Part shown: positions 52,672 to 60,811 of the stretch, piece by piece
Position numbering within the stretch: the stretch's first letter is position 1
Layout: each line of letters opens with the position of its first letter
Origin: Saccharopolyspora rosea
GTDB taxonomy: Bacteria; Actinomycetota; Actinomycetes; Mycobacteriales; Pseudonocardiaceae
Reading direction: 5' to 3'
NCBI RefSeq assembly: GCF_025643595.1
Contig: NZ_CP102826.1
Span: 558,001-622,000 of the forward strand
DNA length: 64,000 bases
The notes under the pieces: model-generated
Databases searched by the model: none
Told to the model about the DNA's origin: nothing
Seen by the model: the letters and a program-made list of their open reading frames with translations, nothing else
Translations under genes and position numbers: made by a program

Positions 52672-52717
52672 CCGGGGCGCCGCACGTCAGCGCGTCCGCG
52701 AGCGCGGAGCCCCGCGC

Positions 52718-53890
52718 TCAGTCCCGACCGAGCCAGAGGTCGGGGCCGAACACCTCGTAGTGGATGTCGGCCGCCGGGACACCGAGTGCGCGGAGTTGGG
52801 CGCGGGCCGAGCGCAGGAACGGCAACGGGCCGCACAGGTAGGCTGTGACGCCTTCCGGGATGTCGACCGCGGACAGGTCGACCAACCCCGTGCGGTCGGC
52901 GGGCCAGCGACCTTCGGGCGCTTCGTACCAGACGTGGGCGGTGGCGTCGGGCAGCTTGGCGACGAGCTGGTCGAGGTCGGCGCGCAGCGCGTGGGTGCGC
53001 TGCGTGCGGTCCGCGTGCACGGCGATGACCTGGCGCGGGGAGTCGGTGGCCGCCAGGTGGCTGAGCATGCTGATCATCGGCGTGCAGCCGATGCCGGCGG
53101 AGACGAGCAGGACCGGCCCGTCGCCGTCGTCGAGGGTGACGTCCCCGGAAGGCGGCCCGATCCGCAGCACGTCCCCTTCGGCGACGTGCTCGTGCAGCTG
53201 GGTCGAGACCTCGCCGTCGACCTTCTTGAGGGTGAACTGCAAGGCGTCGCCGGGGTCGCCGGACAGGCTGTACTGGCGGATCTGGCGCGCCCCGTCCGGC
53301 AGCGGGACCTGCACGGACACGTACTGACCGGGACGCGAGGCGGGGATCGGCGAGCCGTCGACCGGGCGCACCTGGAAGGTGACGACGTCGCCGTCCGGCA
53401 GTCGGCCCACGACGCGGTAGTCGCGCCAGACGTCGCCGTCGGCGATGCCGGCCTCGGCATGGAGGCGGGCCTCTTTCGCCATGAGCGCGTCCGCCATCCG
53501 CCAGTAGACCTCGCTCCACGCGGCGGCGACCTCGTCCGTGACGGCCGAGCCCAGCACCTCGCCGATCGCCGCGAACAGGTGCGCTTGCACGATCGAGTAC
53601 TGATCGCACGTGATCCCGAGGGATGCGTGCTTGTGCGCGATGCGGCTGAGCATCGTCTCGGGCGGGGTGTCGGGATGTTCCAGCAGGGCCGAGGCGAACG
53701 CCGCGATCGACCCGGCGAGCGCTTGCTGCTGCGCACCGTTGGCCTGGTTGCCCCGGTTGAACAGGTCGCGCAGCAGTTCGGGGTGGGCGGTGAAGAGCTT
53801 CTCGTAGAAGACCGACGCGATCTCGCCGATGGAGCCGCTGACCGCGGGCAGGGTCGCGCGCACCGTTTCGGCCGACTTCTCGGACAACAT
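52718..53890 (-). CDS. hmp: Flavohemoprotein (nitric oxide dioxygenase)
   Basis: The 390-residue product has an N-terminal globin domain (LSEKSAETVRATLPAVSGSI; HKHASLGITCDQYSIVQAHL holds the proximal His region), then an FAD-binding ferredoxin-reductase domain (RQYSLSGDPG) and an NAD domain (LLVSAGIGCTPMISML; AYLCGPLPFL). It converts NO to nitrate. The ATG at 53890 gives the usual Hmp start MLSEKSAETV; a TTG further upstream is unlikely. nsrR lies just upstream on the same strand, so expression is probably NO-induced. Confidence 0.95.
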   Translation of the reverse strand: MLSEKSAETVRATLPAVSGSIGEIASVFYEKLFTAHPELLRDLFNRGNQANGAQQQALAGSIAAFASALLEHPDTPPETMLSRIAHKHASLGITCDQYSIVQAHLFAAIGEVLGSAVTDEVAAAWSEVYWRMADALMAKEARLHAEAGIADGDVWRDYRVVGRLPDGDVVTFQVRPVDGSPIPASRPGQYVSVQVPLPDGARQIRQYSLSGDPGDALQFTLKKVDGEVSTQLHEHVAEGDVLRIGPPSGDVTLDDGDGPVLLVSAGIGCTPMISMLSHLAATDSPRQVIAVHADRTQRTHALRADLDQLVAKLPDATAHVWYEAPEGRWPADRTGLVDLSAVDIPEGVTAYLCGPLPFLRSARAQLRALGVPAADIHYEVFGPDLWLGRD

Positions 53891-53966
53891 CGGGGGAACT
53901 CCCAAATCGGTATTCAAGATTCGGATTTCCGGCCGCAGCGGGCCACCCGGTGTGGTGCGGGCCGGG

Positions 53967-54413
53967 TCAGTCCGCCGGGGGTCTGGGGGACAGGCTCAGC
54001 AGGACGGGGCCGGTGGGGGCGGCCACCAGGTCCTCGATGGTGATCGGGTCGAGCGCGGCGTAGAAGGCGTCCTGCGCGCTGCGCAGCGCCGAGCGCAGCC
54101 GACATGCCGACCGCAGTGGACAGGGCGGATCGTCGTCGCAACCCACGACATCCCCCACGCCTTCGAGCTCGCGCACCAGTCCGCCGAGAGACCTGGTGCG
54201 CCCAGCCGAGGTCAGCGCAAGACCGCCACCGCGACCACGACGCGCCTCGACGACGCCCAGGTGCTGGAGCAGCGTGACGACCTTCGCCGCGTGGCTGTAG
54301 GGAACGGCAACGGAGTCGGCGACCTCCCGCGTGATCGGCGAGTCCTCCTCGCCCAGAACCGCCAGCCGCATCGCGATCCGCAGCGCCAGGTCGGTCCGCT
54401 TGGTCAGTCGCAC
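53967..54413 (-). CDS. nsrR: Nitric-oxide-sensing Rrf2-family repressor NsrR
   Basis: The 148-residue product has the Rrf2 winged helix (MRLTKRTDLALRIAMRLAVL, then REVADSVAVPYSHAAKVVTLL). It has three cysteines in C-x5-C-x5-C (GCDDDPPCPLRSAC) that ligate the [4Fe-4S] cluster. Asp8 (TKRTD), the fourth ligand in Streptomyces NsrR, is present. NO damages the cluster and releases repression of hmp. The start is a GTG at 54413. It sits 76 bp upstream of hmp and is likely co-regulated with it. Confidence 0.93.
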   Translation of the reverse strand: MRLTKRTDLALRIAMRLAVLGEEDSPITREVADSVAVPYSHAAKVVTLLQHLGVVEARRGRGGGLALTSAGRTRSLGGLVRELEGVGDVVGCDDDPPCPLRSACRLRSALRSAQDAFYAALDPITIEDLVAAPTGPVLLSLSPRPPAD

Positions 54414-54838
54414 GAACCCGACGTTAGATAACTCGCCTCCACGACTCCAAATATCCCCGGGTGTTCGTAGGGCAGGTCATACCCGTTGCCCGGCGCGGAA
54501 GACCGGCGGTGACCAACCGGAAACCGTTGGTGGCGGGCGGGTTCGGTGCGAGTGCTGGGCGGTCCCAGCAGGACCGCCCGTTGCGATCCGGAAAGGTGGT
54601 GGTCTCGACCACGGGGCGGCTCCCGGGCGTCCCCGGAGCGCCCCGCTGCCGGAGCTCGGCGGGCTTCGCCCGGCCCGGTGGTTCGTCGGGAACGGCTGAG
54701 CAGCCGATCAGCCTCGTCGACGTCGTCCTGCTGCGCTTTCACGCCACGCGAACCAGGGGAGTCGAAAGTCCCAAGACACAGCGGGCCAGGGGGCGGAGGG
54801 TGGCGGCAGGTGGCCGGACAGGCGGAGAAGGTGATCAC
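54414..54838. other. 425-bp divergent region
   Basis: No gene was found. GTTAGATAAC at 54423-54432 (GTTATCTAAC on the minus strand) lies near the nsrR start and could be its -10 region or an NsrR site. The remainder should drive the repeat-protein operon rightward. Confidence 0.35.
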
Positions 54839-55855
54839 GTGTCCGCTGACGATGGCCGGGCCGACGAGGTCGAGGAGACCCGGCACGGGGAACCGCGGGA
54901 AGACGGTGAGCGGCCAAGCGAGCTGCCCGAGGAGCGCGCCCCGGATTCCCGGGAGCCCGACGTGCTCCTGGACGTGCCGAACCTGTCGGTGGAGGAGATC
55001 AAGCTTGAGGTCGAGGATCTGCGTGCGCGCGTGTCCTTGCGGGCCGAAGTGCTGGACCTCGTCAAGCTGAACGTGGGCGCGGACGTCGCGCTGGGACGGG
55101 TGTCGTTGACGATCGCCGGGGTGCAGGCCCAGGCGCTGCTGAAGGTCCGGCTCGACACGGTCGCACGGATCCTCGACCGCGTGTTGACCACCATCGACCG
55201 CAATCCGCAGATCATCGAGCAGGCGGTGCGCAGCCTCGAACCGGCGCTGCGCGGGGCCGGCGAGGCGGTCGGCGAGCTCGGGAGAGGCGCCGGCGGCGCG
55301 GTCGAGCAGGTCGGCGAGGGCGCAGGCGAGGCGCTGGAGGAGGTCGGTGAGGGCACGGGCGGGGCCCTGGAGGAAGTGGGCAGCGGTGCTGGGGAGGCCG
55401 CCCAGGAGGTCGGCCGGGGTGCTGGTGAGGCCGTGAGTGATGTCGGTAGTGGTGCTGGGGAGGCCACGAAGGAGGCTGGCCGGGGTGCTGGTGAGGCCGT
55501 GAGTGATGTCGGCAGTGGGGCCGAGGAGGCCACGAAGGGGGTCGGCCGGGGAGCGGGGGAGGCCGCGCAGGAAGTCGGCCGGGGCGCCGGCGACGCGACC
55601 AGCGAGGCGGGCCGCGGTGCGGGGGAAGCTGCCCAGGACGTCGGTGGGACCGCTGAGGACGTCGGCGGGGACGCCGGAAAGGCCGCGGGCGGGCGGTCGG
55701 GGGAGGGCTCCGCCGAGCGCGCCCCGCGCGAGGAAGAGCCCGATCGCGGGCGTGCTGAGCGCCCGGCGGGCAAGCGGCGGCCGGTCGGGGGCGGACGCCC
55801 GCGCCGCCCTTCGTCGCCGTCCGGCACGAGCGGTCGGAAACCGCGGTCGTCGTGA
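54839..55855 (+). CDS. Repeat protein with conserved N-terminal domain
   Basis: From the GTG at 54839 the product is 338 residues. Residues 1-35 are acidic. A conserved actinobacterial region (LLDVPNLSVEEIKLEVEDLR, LNVGADVALGRVSLTIAGVQ, and TTIDRNPQIIEQ) spans about 40-135. From about 138 to 283 the protein consists of about eleven units of GAGEA-x-x-x-VG-type repeats (GRGAGEAVSDVGSGA), coded by long similar DNA. The C-terminus is basic (RPVGGGRPRRPSSPSG). Function unknown; the repeats look like an extended, flexible linker or scaffold. The next gene overlaps by GTGA. GGAGAAGG supports the start. Confidence 0.75.
   Translation: MSADDGRADEVEETRHGEPREDGERPSELPEERAPDSREPDVLLDVPNLSVEEIKLEVEDLRARVSLRAEVLDLVKLNVGADVALGRVSLTIAGVQAQALLKVRLDTVARILDRVLTTIDRNPQIIEQAVRSLEPALRGAGEAVGELGRGAGGAVEQVGEGAGEALEEVGEGTGGALEEVGSGAGEAAQEVGRGAGEAVSDVGSGAGEATKEAGRGAGEAVSDVGSGAEEATKGVGRGAGEAAQEVGRGAGDATSEAGRGAGEAAQDVGGTAEDVGGDAGKAAGGRSGEGSAERAPREEEPDRGRAERPAGKRRPVGGGRPRRPSSPSGTSGRKPRSS
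55412..55543 (+). repeat. 66-bp tandem repeat in the repeat protein gene
   Basis: GGCCGGGGTGCTGGTGAGGC opens two adjacent 66-bp copies at 55412-55477 and 55478-55543. They differ at only a few positions and encode nearly the same 22 residues. This points to a recent duplication, and unequal crossing-over could change repeat number without shifting frame. Confidence 0.75.
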
Positions 55856-56094
55856 CCCCCTCGCACCACGCGCACGCCATCAGCTTCGACGCGACCGTGC
55901 GAGCACGGCGCCTGCGCTTCCACGAGCAGCCCCGCACGCGCGTGGAGTTCTTCGGGGCCACGGCGCACGAATCCTCCTCGGACCGCACCGGACTTCCCGA
56001 CCGGGTGCAGGCCGCGACCACCTACCGCGATGTCCGAGTCGACTACCGCCTCAAGGCCGCGCTCGACGACCCGGACCAGCCCTCGGATCCCTGA
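55852..56094 (+). CDS. Small protein of unknown function paired with the repeat protein
   Basis: The 80-residue product starts at a GTG overlapping the repeat gene's stop. It reads SFDATVRARRLRFHEQPRTRVEFFG, then DRVQAATTYRDVRVDYRLKAAL, suggesting a beta-rich domain. Related small proteins are known to me next to homologues of the repeat gene in other actinomycetes, but none has a described function. Co-translation suggests a complex. Confidence 0.65.
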   Translation: MTPSHHAHAISFDATVRARRLRFHEQPRTRVEFFGATAHESSSDRTGLPDRVQAATTYRDVRVDYRLKAALDDPDQPSDP

Positions 56095-56228
56095 CGCCCA
56101 CGACTGCTCCTACGTGGTCGGGGGACTGCGCCGCGTCATGCGCACTCGAACTCGCATGCTGCGTTTCCCCAGATCAGGGCAGAGTTCGAGCCTGGGGAGA
56201 CCCGTTTGCAGCAGAATCGGCGAGGTTT

Positions 56229-57008
56229 CTACAGGTGTTCCGCGGGGATCTCCGCGTACAGCTCGCGCAACCGGCTGAACACCTCGTGGTCGGACGGCCA
56301 CTCCGCGCCGTCCACACAAGCCACTGGCCTGACCCCGGTCGCTGCGTTGGTCGCGAACGCGGCTTCCATGCCGTGGAGGTCGGACGCGGTCAGCGGTTCG
56401 GTGATCACGGGCTCGTCCAGGGCCTGGCGGAGCAGTCGCATGGTGACACCGGGGAGGCATTCGGAACGCGGCCAGATGATCTGGCCGTCCCGCAGGAAGC
56501 CGATGTTCGACGTCGCGATCTCCGAGATCGTGCCGTCCGGGTTCATGAACAGCGCGTCGTCGAATCCCTCGCGCTGCGCCGACCGCCGGTGCCTCATCGC
56601 GCCGAACAGCCCGGTGTGCTTCACGGTCGGGTCGTCGCGCCGGTACGGGACCGTCTGGAGTCGCCAGGGCTTCGGCTCCCCGCGACCGGCTGGGCGCGTG
56701 GTCACCAGGACGCACGGGTCCGCACTGGAGCCGATCGACCCGAGGTCGAGCTCGGGATCGTAGACGGTCACCCGCACCACCGTCGGCTGCGCGCTTCCGC
56801 CCAGGGCTTTCCGGACGTACGCGCGAACGCGGTCGGTGTCCAACTCCACGTTGAAGAGGTGGCGGCAGTCCTGCGCCAGCCGTTGCATGTGCAGGGACAG
56901 CCCGCGGACGCGGTCGTCCTCCACGAGCATCGACGTGAAGTGGCCGTAGTTCGTCAGCGCCAGTGCCTTGATCTGGTCGAGAGTGGCGGGGACCCCGTTC
57001 AGCTCCAT
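56229..57008 (-). CDS. Aminotransferase class IV family protein
   Basis: The 259-residue product shows the fold-type IV PLP signature: the Lys-bearing block TVKHTGLFGAMRHR and EIATSNIGFLRDGQIIWPRSECLPGVTMRLL. The family includes branched-chain aminotransferase and aminodeoxychorismate lyase; this protein looks like a diverged member with an unassigned substrate. GGAAGC lies upstream of the ATG at 57008. It is separated from the tRNA gene by about 210 bp with no other gene. Confidence 0.82.
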   Translation of the reverse strand: MELNGVPATLDQIKALALTNYGHFTSMLVEDDRVRGLSLHMQRLAQDCRHLFNVELDTDRVRAYVRKALGGSAQPTVVRVTVYDPELDLGSIGSSADPCVLVTTRPAGRGEPKPWRLQTVPYRRDDPTVKHTGLFGAMRHRRSAQREGFDDALFMNPDGTISEIATSNIGFLRDGQIIWPRSECLPGVTMRLLRQALDEPVITEPLTASDLHGMEAAFATNAATGVRPVACVDGAEWPSDHEVFSRLRELYAEIPAEHL

Positions 57009-57218
57009 GCCAGGCAGCTTCCCACTCCCCGCCGCGCCGCTGAGCCGGCGAACCAACGCGCCGCGGGACTTCGGTTGCCCGATGCGGGAGACCGCTGACC
57101 GCCTGGGCCCGAGAAGGTCGGCATGACCCAAGGACTTCCCCATGAACCGGAGGCCCAGCTCGACGCCCGGCGGCAGCGCGGGGAGAGATCAACCCCGCTC
57201 CGTCCACCAGCGGGTTTG

Positions 57219-57291
57219 CGCCCCCGGCAGGATTCGAACCTGCGACACCCGCTTTAGGAGAGCGGTGCTCTATCCCCTGAGCTACGAGGGC
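57219..57291 (-). tRNA. tRNA-Arg (anticodon CCU)
   Basis: The minus strand folds into a complete cloverleaf: acceptor GCCCTCG/CGGGGGC, D-stem GCTC/GAGC, anticodon stem CCGCT/AGCGG around the loop CTCCTAA (anticodon CCT), and T-stem GCAGG/CCTGC around TTCGAAT. The discriminator is G73. CCA is not encoded, as is common in actinomycetes. It decodes AGG. Confidence 0.95.
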
Positions 57292-57430
57292 TGGTCTGCG
57301 ACCTAGGTGGAGGGTACCTGGTCGGCGGGAGGGGGTGGTACGTGGTCGGTTGTCGCCGGGTGGGGCGGGTGGTGGTGCTGGTCACGTATGGTCGGAGATC
57401 GTCACTGACTCGGGTCTCCTGGGGGTGGGG

Positions 57431-59485
57431 ATGGGCAACGACAACAGCGGGCGCGTCGAGAACCTGGCGCAGGTCGGCGGTGACGTGCACGGGGGCATCC
57501 ACTTCCACGGTGGTCGGGACGTGCCGGTGCCCCGGGAGTTGCCGCCGGAGCCCGAGCACTTCGTCGACCGGGAGGAGCAGCGGGCCTGGTTGGACCGGTT
57601 GCTCGACGGCGACCGGCGTGGTCGGGCCGAGGTGGGGGCCGTGACCGGGCTGAGCGGGGTGGGCAAGAGCGCCCTCATCGCCTACTGGTTGCGGGCGCAC
57701 GACGTGATCGAGCGGTTCGACCACGGGCAGGTGTACTTCGACTTCGGGTCCGGTCGGCGGACCGTGGACCAAGCCGCGGAGCACTGCCTGCGCGCCCTGG
57801 GAGTGCCGGGGGAGCGAATTCCCCCGACGTCGCAGGGCAAGATCGCGCTGTTGCGCACCGAGACGGACCACCGGCGGTTGCTCTTCTTCTTCGACAACGT
57901 CGATGACGTGCGGGAACTGCTCCGGTTGCGGCCCGCTTCGCCGGACAGCGTCGTGTTGTGCACCAGTCACCGGGACGCCGCCGAGCTCCGGCCGGACGGG
58001 GTGGCCGCGATCCGGTTGGCACCGCTCGACGAGGACACCGCGCTGGACGTGCTGCGACGTTGCGCCGGTGCGGAGCTGGTCGAGGCGGAGCTCGACGCGG
58101 CCAAGCGGGTCGTGGAGCTGTGCGGGTACCTTCCGATCGCGTTGCGCGTCGTGGCGGCGCGGTTGGTCAAGCGCGGCGGGCGGATCGAGCGCGTCGCGGC
58201 CGAGCTGCAGGACCGGCAGCGGCGCCGGGTTCGACTGGAGAAGGTGTTGCGGGCGTTGGACTTCGCGACGGACGGGCTCGACGAGCCGCACGCCGAGCTC
58301 TACCGGCTGCTCGGGGTCTTCCCCGGCCGCGGTTTCACGGCGGAGGCGGTGGCGGCGTTGGCCGACCTCGATCCGGCCGACGCCGAGGACGCCCTGGAGG
58401 AACTGCACGACAGGAGCCTGCTCGAACGCGACGACCTGGACCGGTACCGGTTCCACGACCTCGTGCGGGAACACGCCGCGGAGGCCGGTCGGCAGCTCGG
58501 GGCGGATCGGCGCGAAGCGGCCCTGCGGCGGTTGGTCGGGTGGTACCGGCGGCAGGGCGCGTTCGCCGACCGGAAGGTCATGGAGCCGACCAGGCTGCGG
58601 GTCGCCGATCCGGACGTGGCCGGGAAGAACCCGTTCAGCGGGAAGAAGGCCGCCCTGGAATGGCTGGAGCGGGAACGGCCCAACCTGCTCGCCGTCGTCG
58701 GGGTGTGCGCCGAGAACGACTGGCACGAGGACGTCGTCGCGATCTGCGACGGTCCACTGTGGGCGCTGCACCACCAGCACAAGCACTACGCCGACACGCT
58801 CGCGGCGCTGCGCCGCGCGGTCGATTCGGCGGCGGCGCTGGGGAATCCGGTGGCCGAGGCGCGAATGCGGAGCCTGCGCAGCCAGTTGCTCGTCGAGACC
58901 GGCGAAACCGCCCAGGCGCGCGACGAATCGGAGCGGGCGTGCGCGGTGGCCGAGCGGGCCGGGCACCGGCGGGTGCTGGCGTCGGCGCTGGAGTTCCGCG
59001 GAAAAGCGCTGCACGCGTGCGGGGACCACTCCGACGCGATCGGGTTCTTCCACCGGGCGCACGCGCTGAACGAGGAAGTCGGGCAGGTGCGCGGGATGGC
59101 GTTGCAGGAGTACCTGGCCGGGAAGTCGCTGGTGGCGCTCGGGAAGTACGCGGAGGCGCTGGACAACCTGCGCACCGCGCTCGACCGGATGGCGGGTTTC
59201 CCGGACGACGCGCGGACTCCGGAACGCATCCGGATCACGATGGGCCGCGCCCACCAGGGCCGCGACCGGCACGACGACGCGCTCTCGGAGTTCGAGGCCG
59301 CGATCCGGTCGATCCGGGCTCGCGGAGCGTCCTTCGACCTCGCCGAGCCGTTGGAACTCCTGGCGGAGTCGCTGGTCGCGACCGGGCGCCCCGGGGCGCA
59401 GGACTGCCTGCGGGAGGCGCTGTCCCTGCACGAGTCGGTGCGCAGCCCGAAGGCCGACCGGGTGCGCGGCAAACTCACGGGCTGA
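57431..59485 (+). CDS. NB-ARC ATPase with TPR-like C-terminus and RHIM-like N-terminal motif
   Basis: The 684-residue product opens RVENLAQVGGDVHGGIHFH (about residues 9-27), a motif form seen on many actinobacterial STAND/NLR-like proteins and likened to amyloid RHIM-type assembly motifs. The NB-ARC domain has Walker A (TGLSGVGKSALI, about 77-88), Walker B (LLFFFDNVDD) and a GYLPIALR motif. A winged-helix-like region and TPR-type helical repeats follow (EARMRSLRSQLLVETGETAQ; ALEFRGKALHACGDHSDAIG). No catalytic effector domain is visible. The start at 57431 (ATG after GGGGGTGGGG) was chosen as the first with the motif. Its 3' end overlaps the convergent GT gene by 11 bp. Confidence 0.85.
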   Translation: MGNDNSGRVENLAQVGGDVHGGIHFHGGRDVPVPRELPPEPEHFVDREEQRAWLDRLLDGDRRGRAEVGAVTGLSGVGKSALIAYWLRAHDVIERFDHGQVYFDFGSGRRTVDQAAEHCLRALGVPGERIPPTSQGKIALLRTETDHRRLLFFFDNVDDVRELLRLRPASPDSVVLCTSHRDAAELRPDGVAAIRLAPLDEDTALDVLRRCAGAELVEAELDAAKRVVELCGYLPIALRVVAARLVKRGGRIERVAAELQDRQRRRVRLEKVLRALDFATDGLDEPHAELYRLLGVFPGRGFTAEAVAALADLDPADAEDALEELHDRSLLERDDLDRYRFHDLVREHAAEAGRQLGADRREAALRRLVGWYRRQGAFADRKVMEPTRLRVADPDVAGKNPFSGKKAALEWLERERPNLLAVVGVCAENDWHEDVVAICDGPLWALHHQHKHYADTLAALRRAVDSAAALGNPVAEARMRSLRSQLLVETGETAQARDESERACAVAERAGHRRVLASALEFRGKALHACGDHSDAIGFFHRAHALNEEVGQVRGMALQEYLAGKSLVALGKYAEALDNLRTALDRMAGFPDDARTPERIRITMGRAHQGRDRHDDALSEFEAAIRSIRARGASFDLAEPLELLAESLVATGRPGAQDCLREALSLHESVRSPKADRVRGKLTG

Positions 59486-60779
59486 ACACGTCGACCGGCT
59501 CGGCCGCGGCCGGCCAGGACGGCGGCTCCAGCTCCAGGCAGCGGTAGACGACATCGCGAAGTCGCTGGTAGGGGCGGTCCTGGAAGGCCATCGCCGCGAG
59601 GTGGTCGTGGTCGGGGACCGGCCGGGCGCCGTCCAGCTGCGACTTCAGGTCCCCGCGCCGCAGGCGACCCGCTCGGGCGCCGAGCAGGGACATCGGGGAG
59701 CCCGGGGCGATCTCGTGCTCGCCGAACGCCGCCAGCAGCAGCGGTGTGCCCAGGGCCGCGGCGTAGAAGGCGAGCGAGCCGTGGTCGGAGACGACCACGT
59801 CGGCGGCGACCAGCGCCGCCTGCCAGGACCGCAGCGGTGGGACGAGGACCAGACCGCGGCGGCGGGCCGTCCAGGTCCAGGACTCGATCTGGTACCGCCC
59901 GTACTTCGCCCAGATGTTGGGGTGCAGCACCAGGGCGACCTGGTAGTCGGCCGCGGGCAGCTCCGCCACCAGTTCGGCGGCCAGATCGCCCTCGCGGCCG
60001 AACAGCGACTCCCCACCCCAGGTGGACGCGACGAGGACCAGCGTCCGGTGCTCGGTGCCGAGCGCGTCGCGGTAGTGCTCCCGCACCGGCAGGCTGGCCC
60101 GCAGCCGGGCGAAGCACGGGTCGCCGATGACCTCGGCGCGGGGCAGCGCCTCGGGGCAGTGCCGCCGCAGCACGTCGAGCTGGTCGTCGTGGGAAAGGCC
60201 GACGACGGTCGGCACCACTTCTCCGCGGTGCGTGAGCTGGGTGCGCGACAACCCGGAGACCTCGGTCGCGACTCCCTCGTCGGTCGCGCGGAGCTTGTGG
60301 TGGCCCGCCCCGTGCGGAAGGGTCATCAGCGGAATTCCCAATTCGTGCAGCGGTCCGTTTCCGCTCGGTGAGATGGCGAAATCGAACGACGCCGGGGTCG
60401 CCTCGCCCCAGTCCGCGATCCGGGCGCCGATGCGGTGCAGGTGGTCGTCGAGATCAGCGGAGAATTCGGACCCCCGGGCGATGGAGAACCGGGTCTCGAC
60501 GCGCATGTCGTCGGCGAGCACCGGGAGCACGTCGAGCAGCCTGTCCAGCGCGGTCAGGGTGCGGACCACCCCGAGGACCCGGCGCCGCACGTCGCGCGTG
60601 TCCCACCGGTTCGCCCGCCGCGGCTCGGCGACGGTCCCCCGGTTTTCCGGTTTTCCGGTTTTCCGGTTTTCCGGATTTCCGGATTTCCGGATTTCCGGAT
60701 TTCCGGCCTTATTCTCGATTCTAGTCGTGAATTCGCCGGGAAGGGCGGAAACCGGGGAGATCGTCGGTGCGGCGGACAT
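59475..60779 (-). CDS. GT-B-like (CDP-glycerol/UDP-sugar type) protein with octanucleotide-repeat 5' end
   Basis: From the ATG at 60779 the product is 434 residues. Residues about 25-45 are the translation of an 8-bp tandem repeat (60643-60706). The remainder has GT-B features: DRLLDVLPVLADDMRVETRF, the LMTLPHGAGHHKL block, VALVLHPNIWAKYG, and AADVVVSDHGSLAFYAAALG in the CDP-glycerol glycerophosphotransferase-like C-terminal domain. A GTG at 60590, downstream of the repeat, would give 371 residues. The donor and acceptor are unknown. If the repeat is inside the coding region, slippage would switch the gene off and on. Confidence 0.7.
   Translation of the reverse strand: MSAAPTISPVSALPGEFTTRIENKAGNPEIRKSGNPENRKTGKPENRGTVAEPRRANRWDTRDVRRRVLGVVRTLTALDRLLDVLPVLADDMRVETRFSIARGSEFSADLDDHLHRIGARIADWGEATPASFDFAISPSGNGPLHELGIPLMTLPHGAGHHKLRATDEGVATEVSGLSRTQLTHRGEVVPTVVGLSHDDQLDVLRRHCPEALPRAEVIGDPCFARLRASLPVREHYRDALGTEHRTLVLVASTWGGESLFGREGDLAAELVAELPAADYQVALVLHPNIWAKYGRYQIESWTWTARRRGLVLVPPLRSWQAALVAADVVVSDHGSLAFYAAALGTPLLLAAFGEHEIAPGSPMSLLGARAGRLRRGDLKSQLDGARPVPDHDHLAAMAFQDRPYQRLRDVVYRCLELEPPSWPAAAEPVDVFSP
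60643..60706. repeat. Octanucleotide tandem repeat, 8 units
   Basis: On the plus strand TTTTCCGG occurs four times (60643-60674) and ATTTCCGG four times (60675-60706), giving 64 bp without interruption. It lies in the 5' coding region or leader of the GT-B-like gene. Unit length is not a multiple of three, so loss or gain of one unit shifts the frame. Confidence 0.9.
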
Positions 60780-60811
60780 GGCGGTCGATGGTAGTCCGGG
60801 GTGGGGTGCGG

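Noticed and set aside
55251-55690. CRISPR-like array from repeated units
   Set aside because: The repeats are in-frame, variable and translated as part of one protein, with no spacer pattern or cas genes.
56155-56220. tRNA-like T-arm GAGTTCGAGCCTGGGG
   Set aside because: Only a hairpin (CCCCAG...CTGGGG) forms. No acceptor, D or anticodon arms are present.
57254-59554. 766-codon leftward frame opposite the NB-ARC gene
   Set aside because: It is an antisense artefact and begins inside the tRNA gene region. The opposite strand carries NB-ARC motifs.
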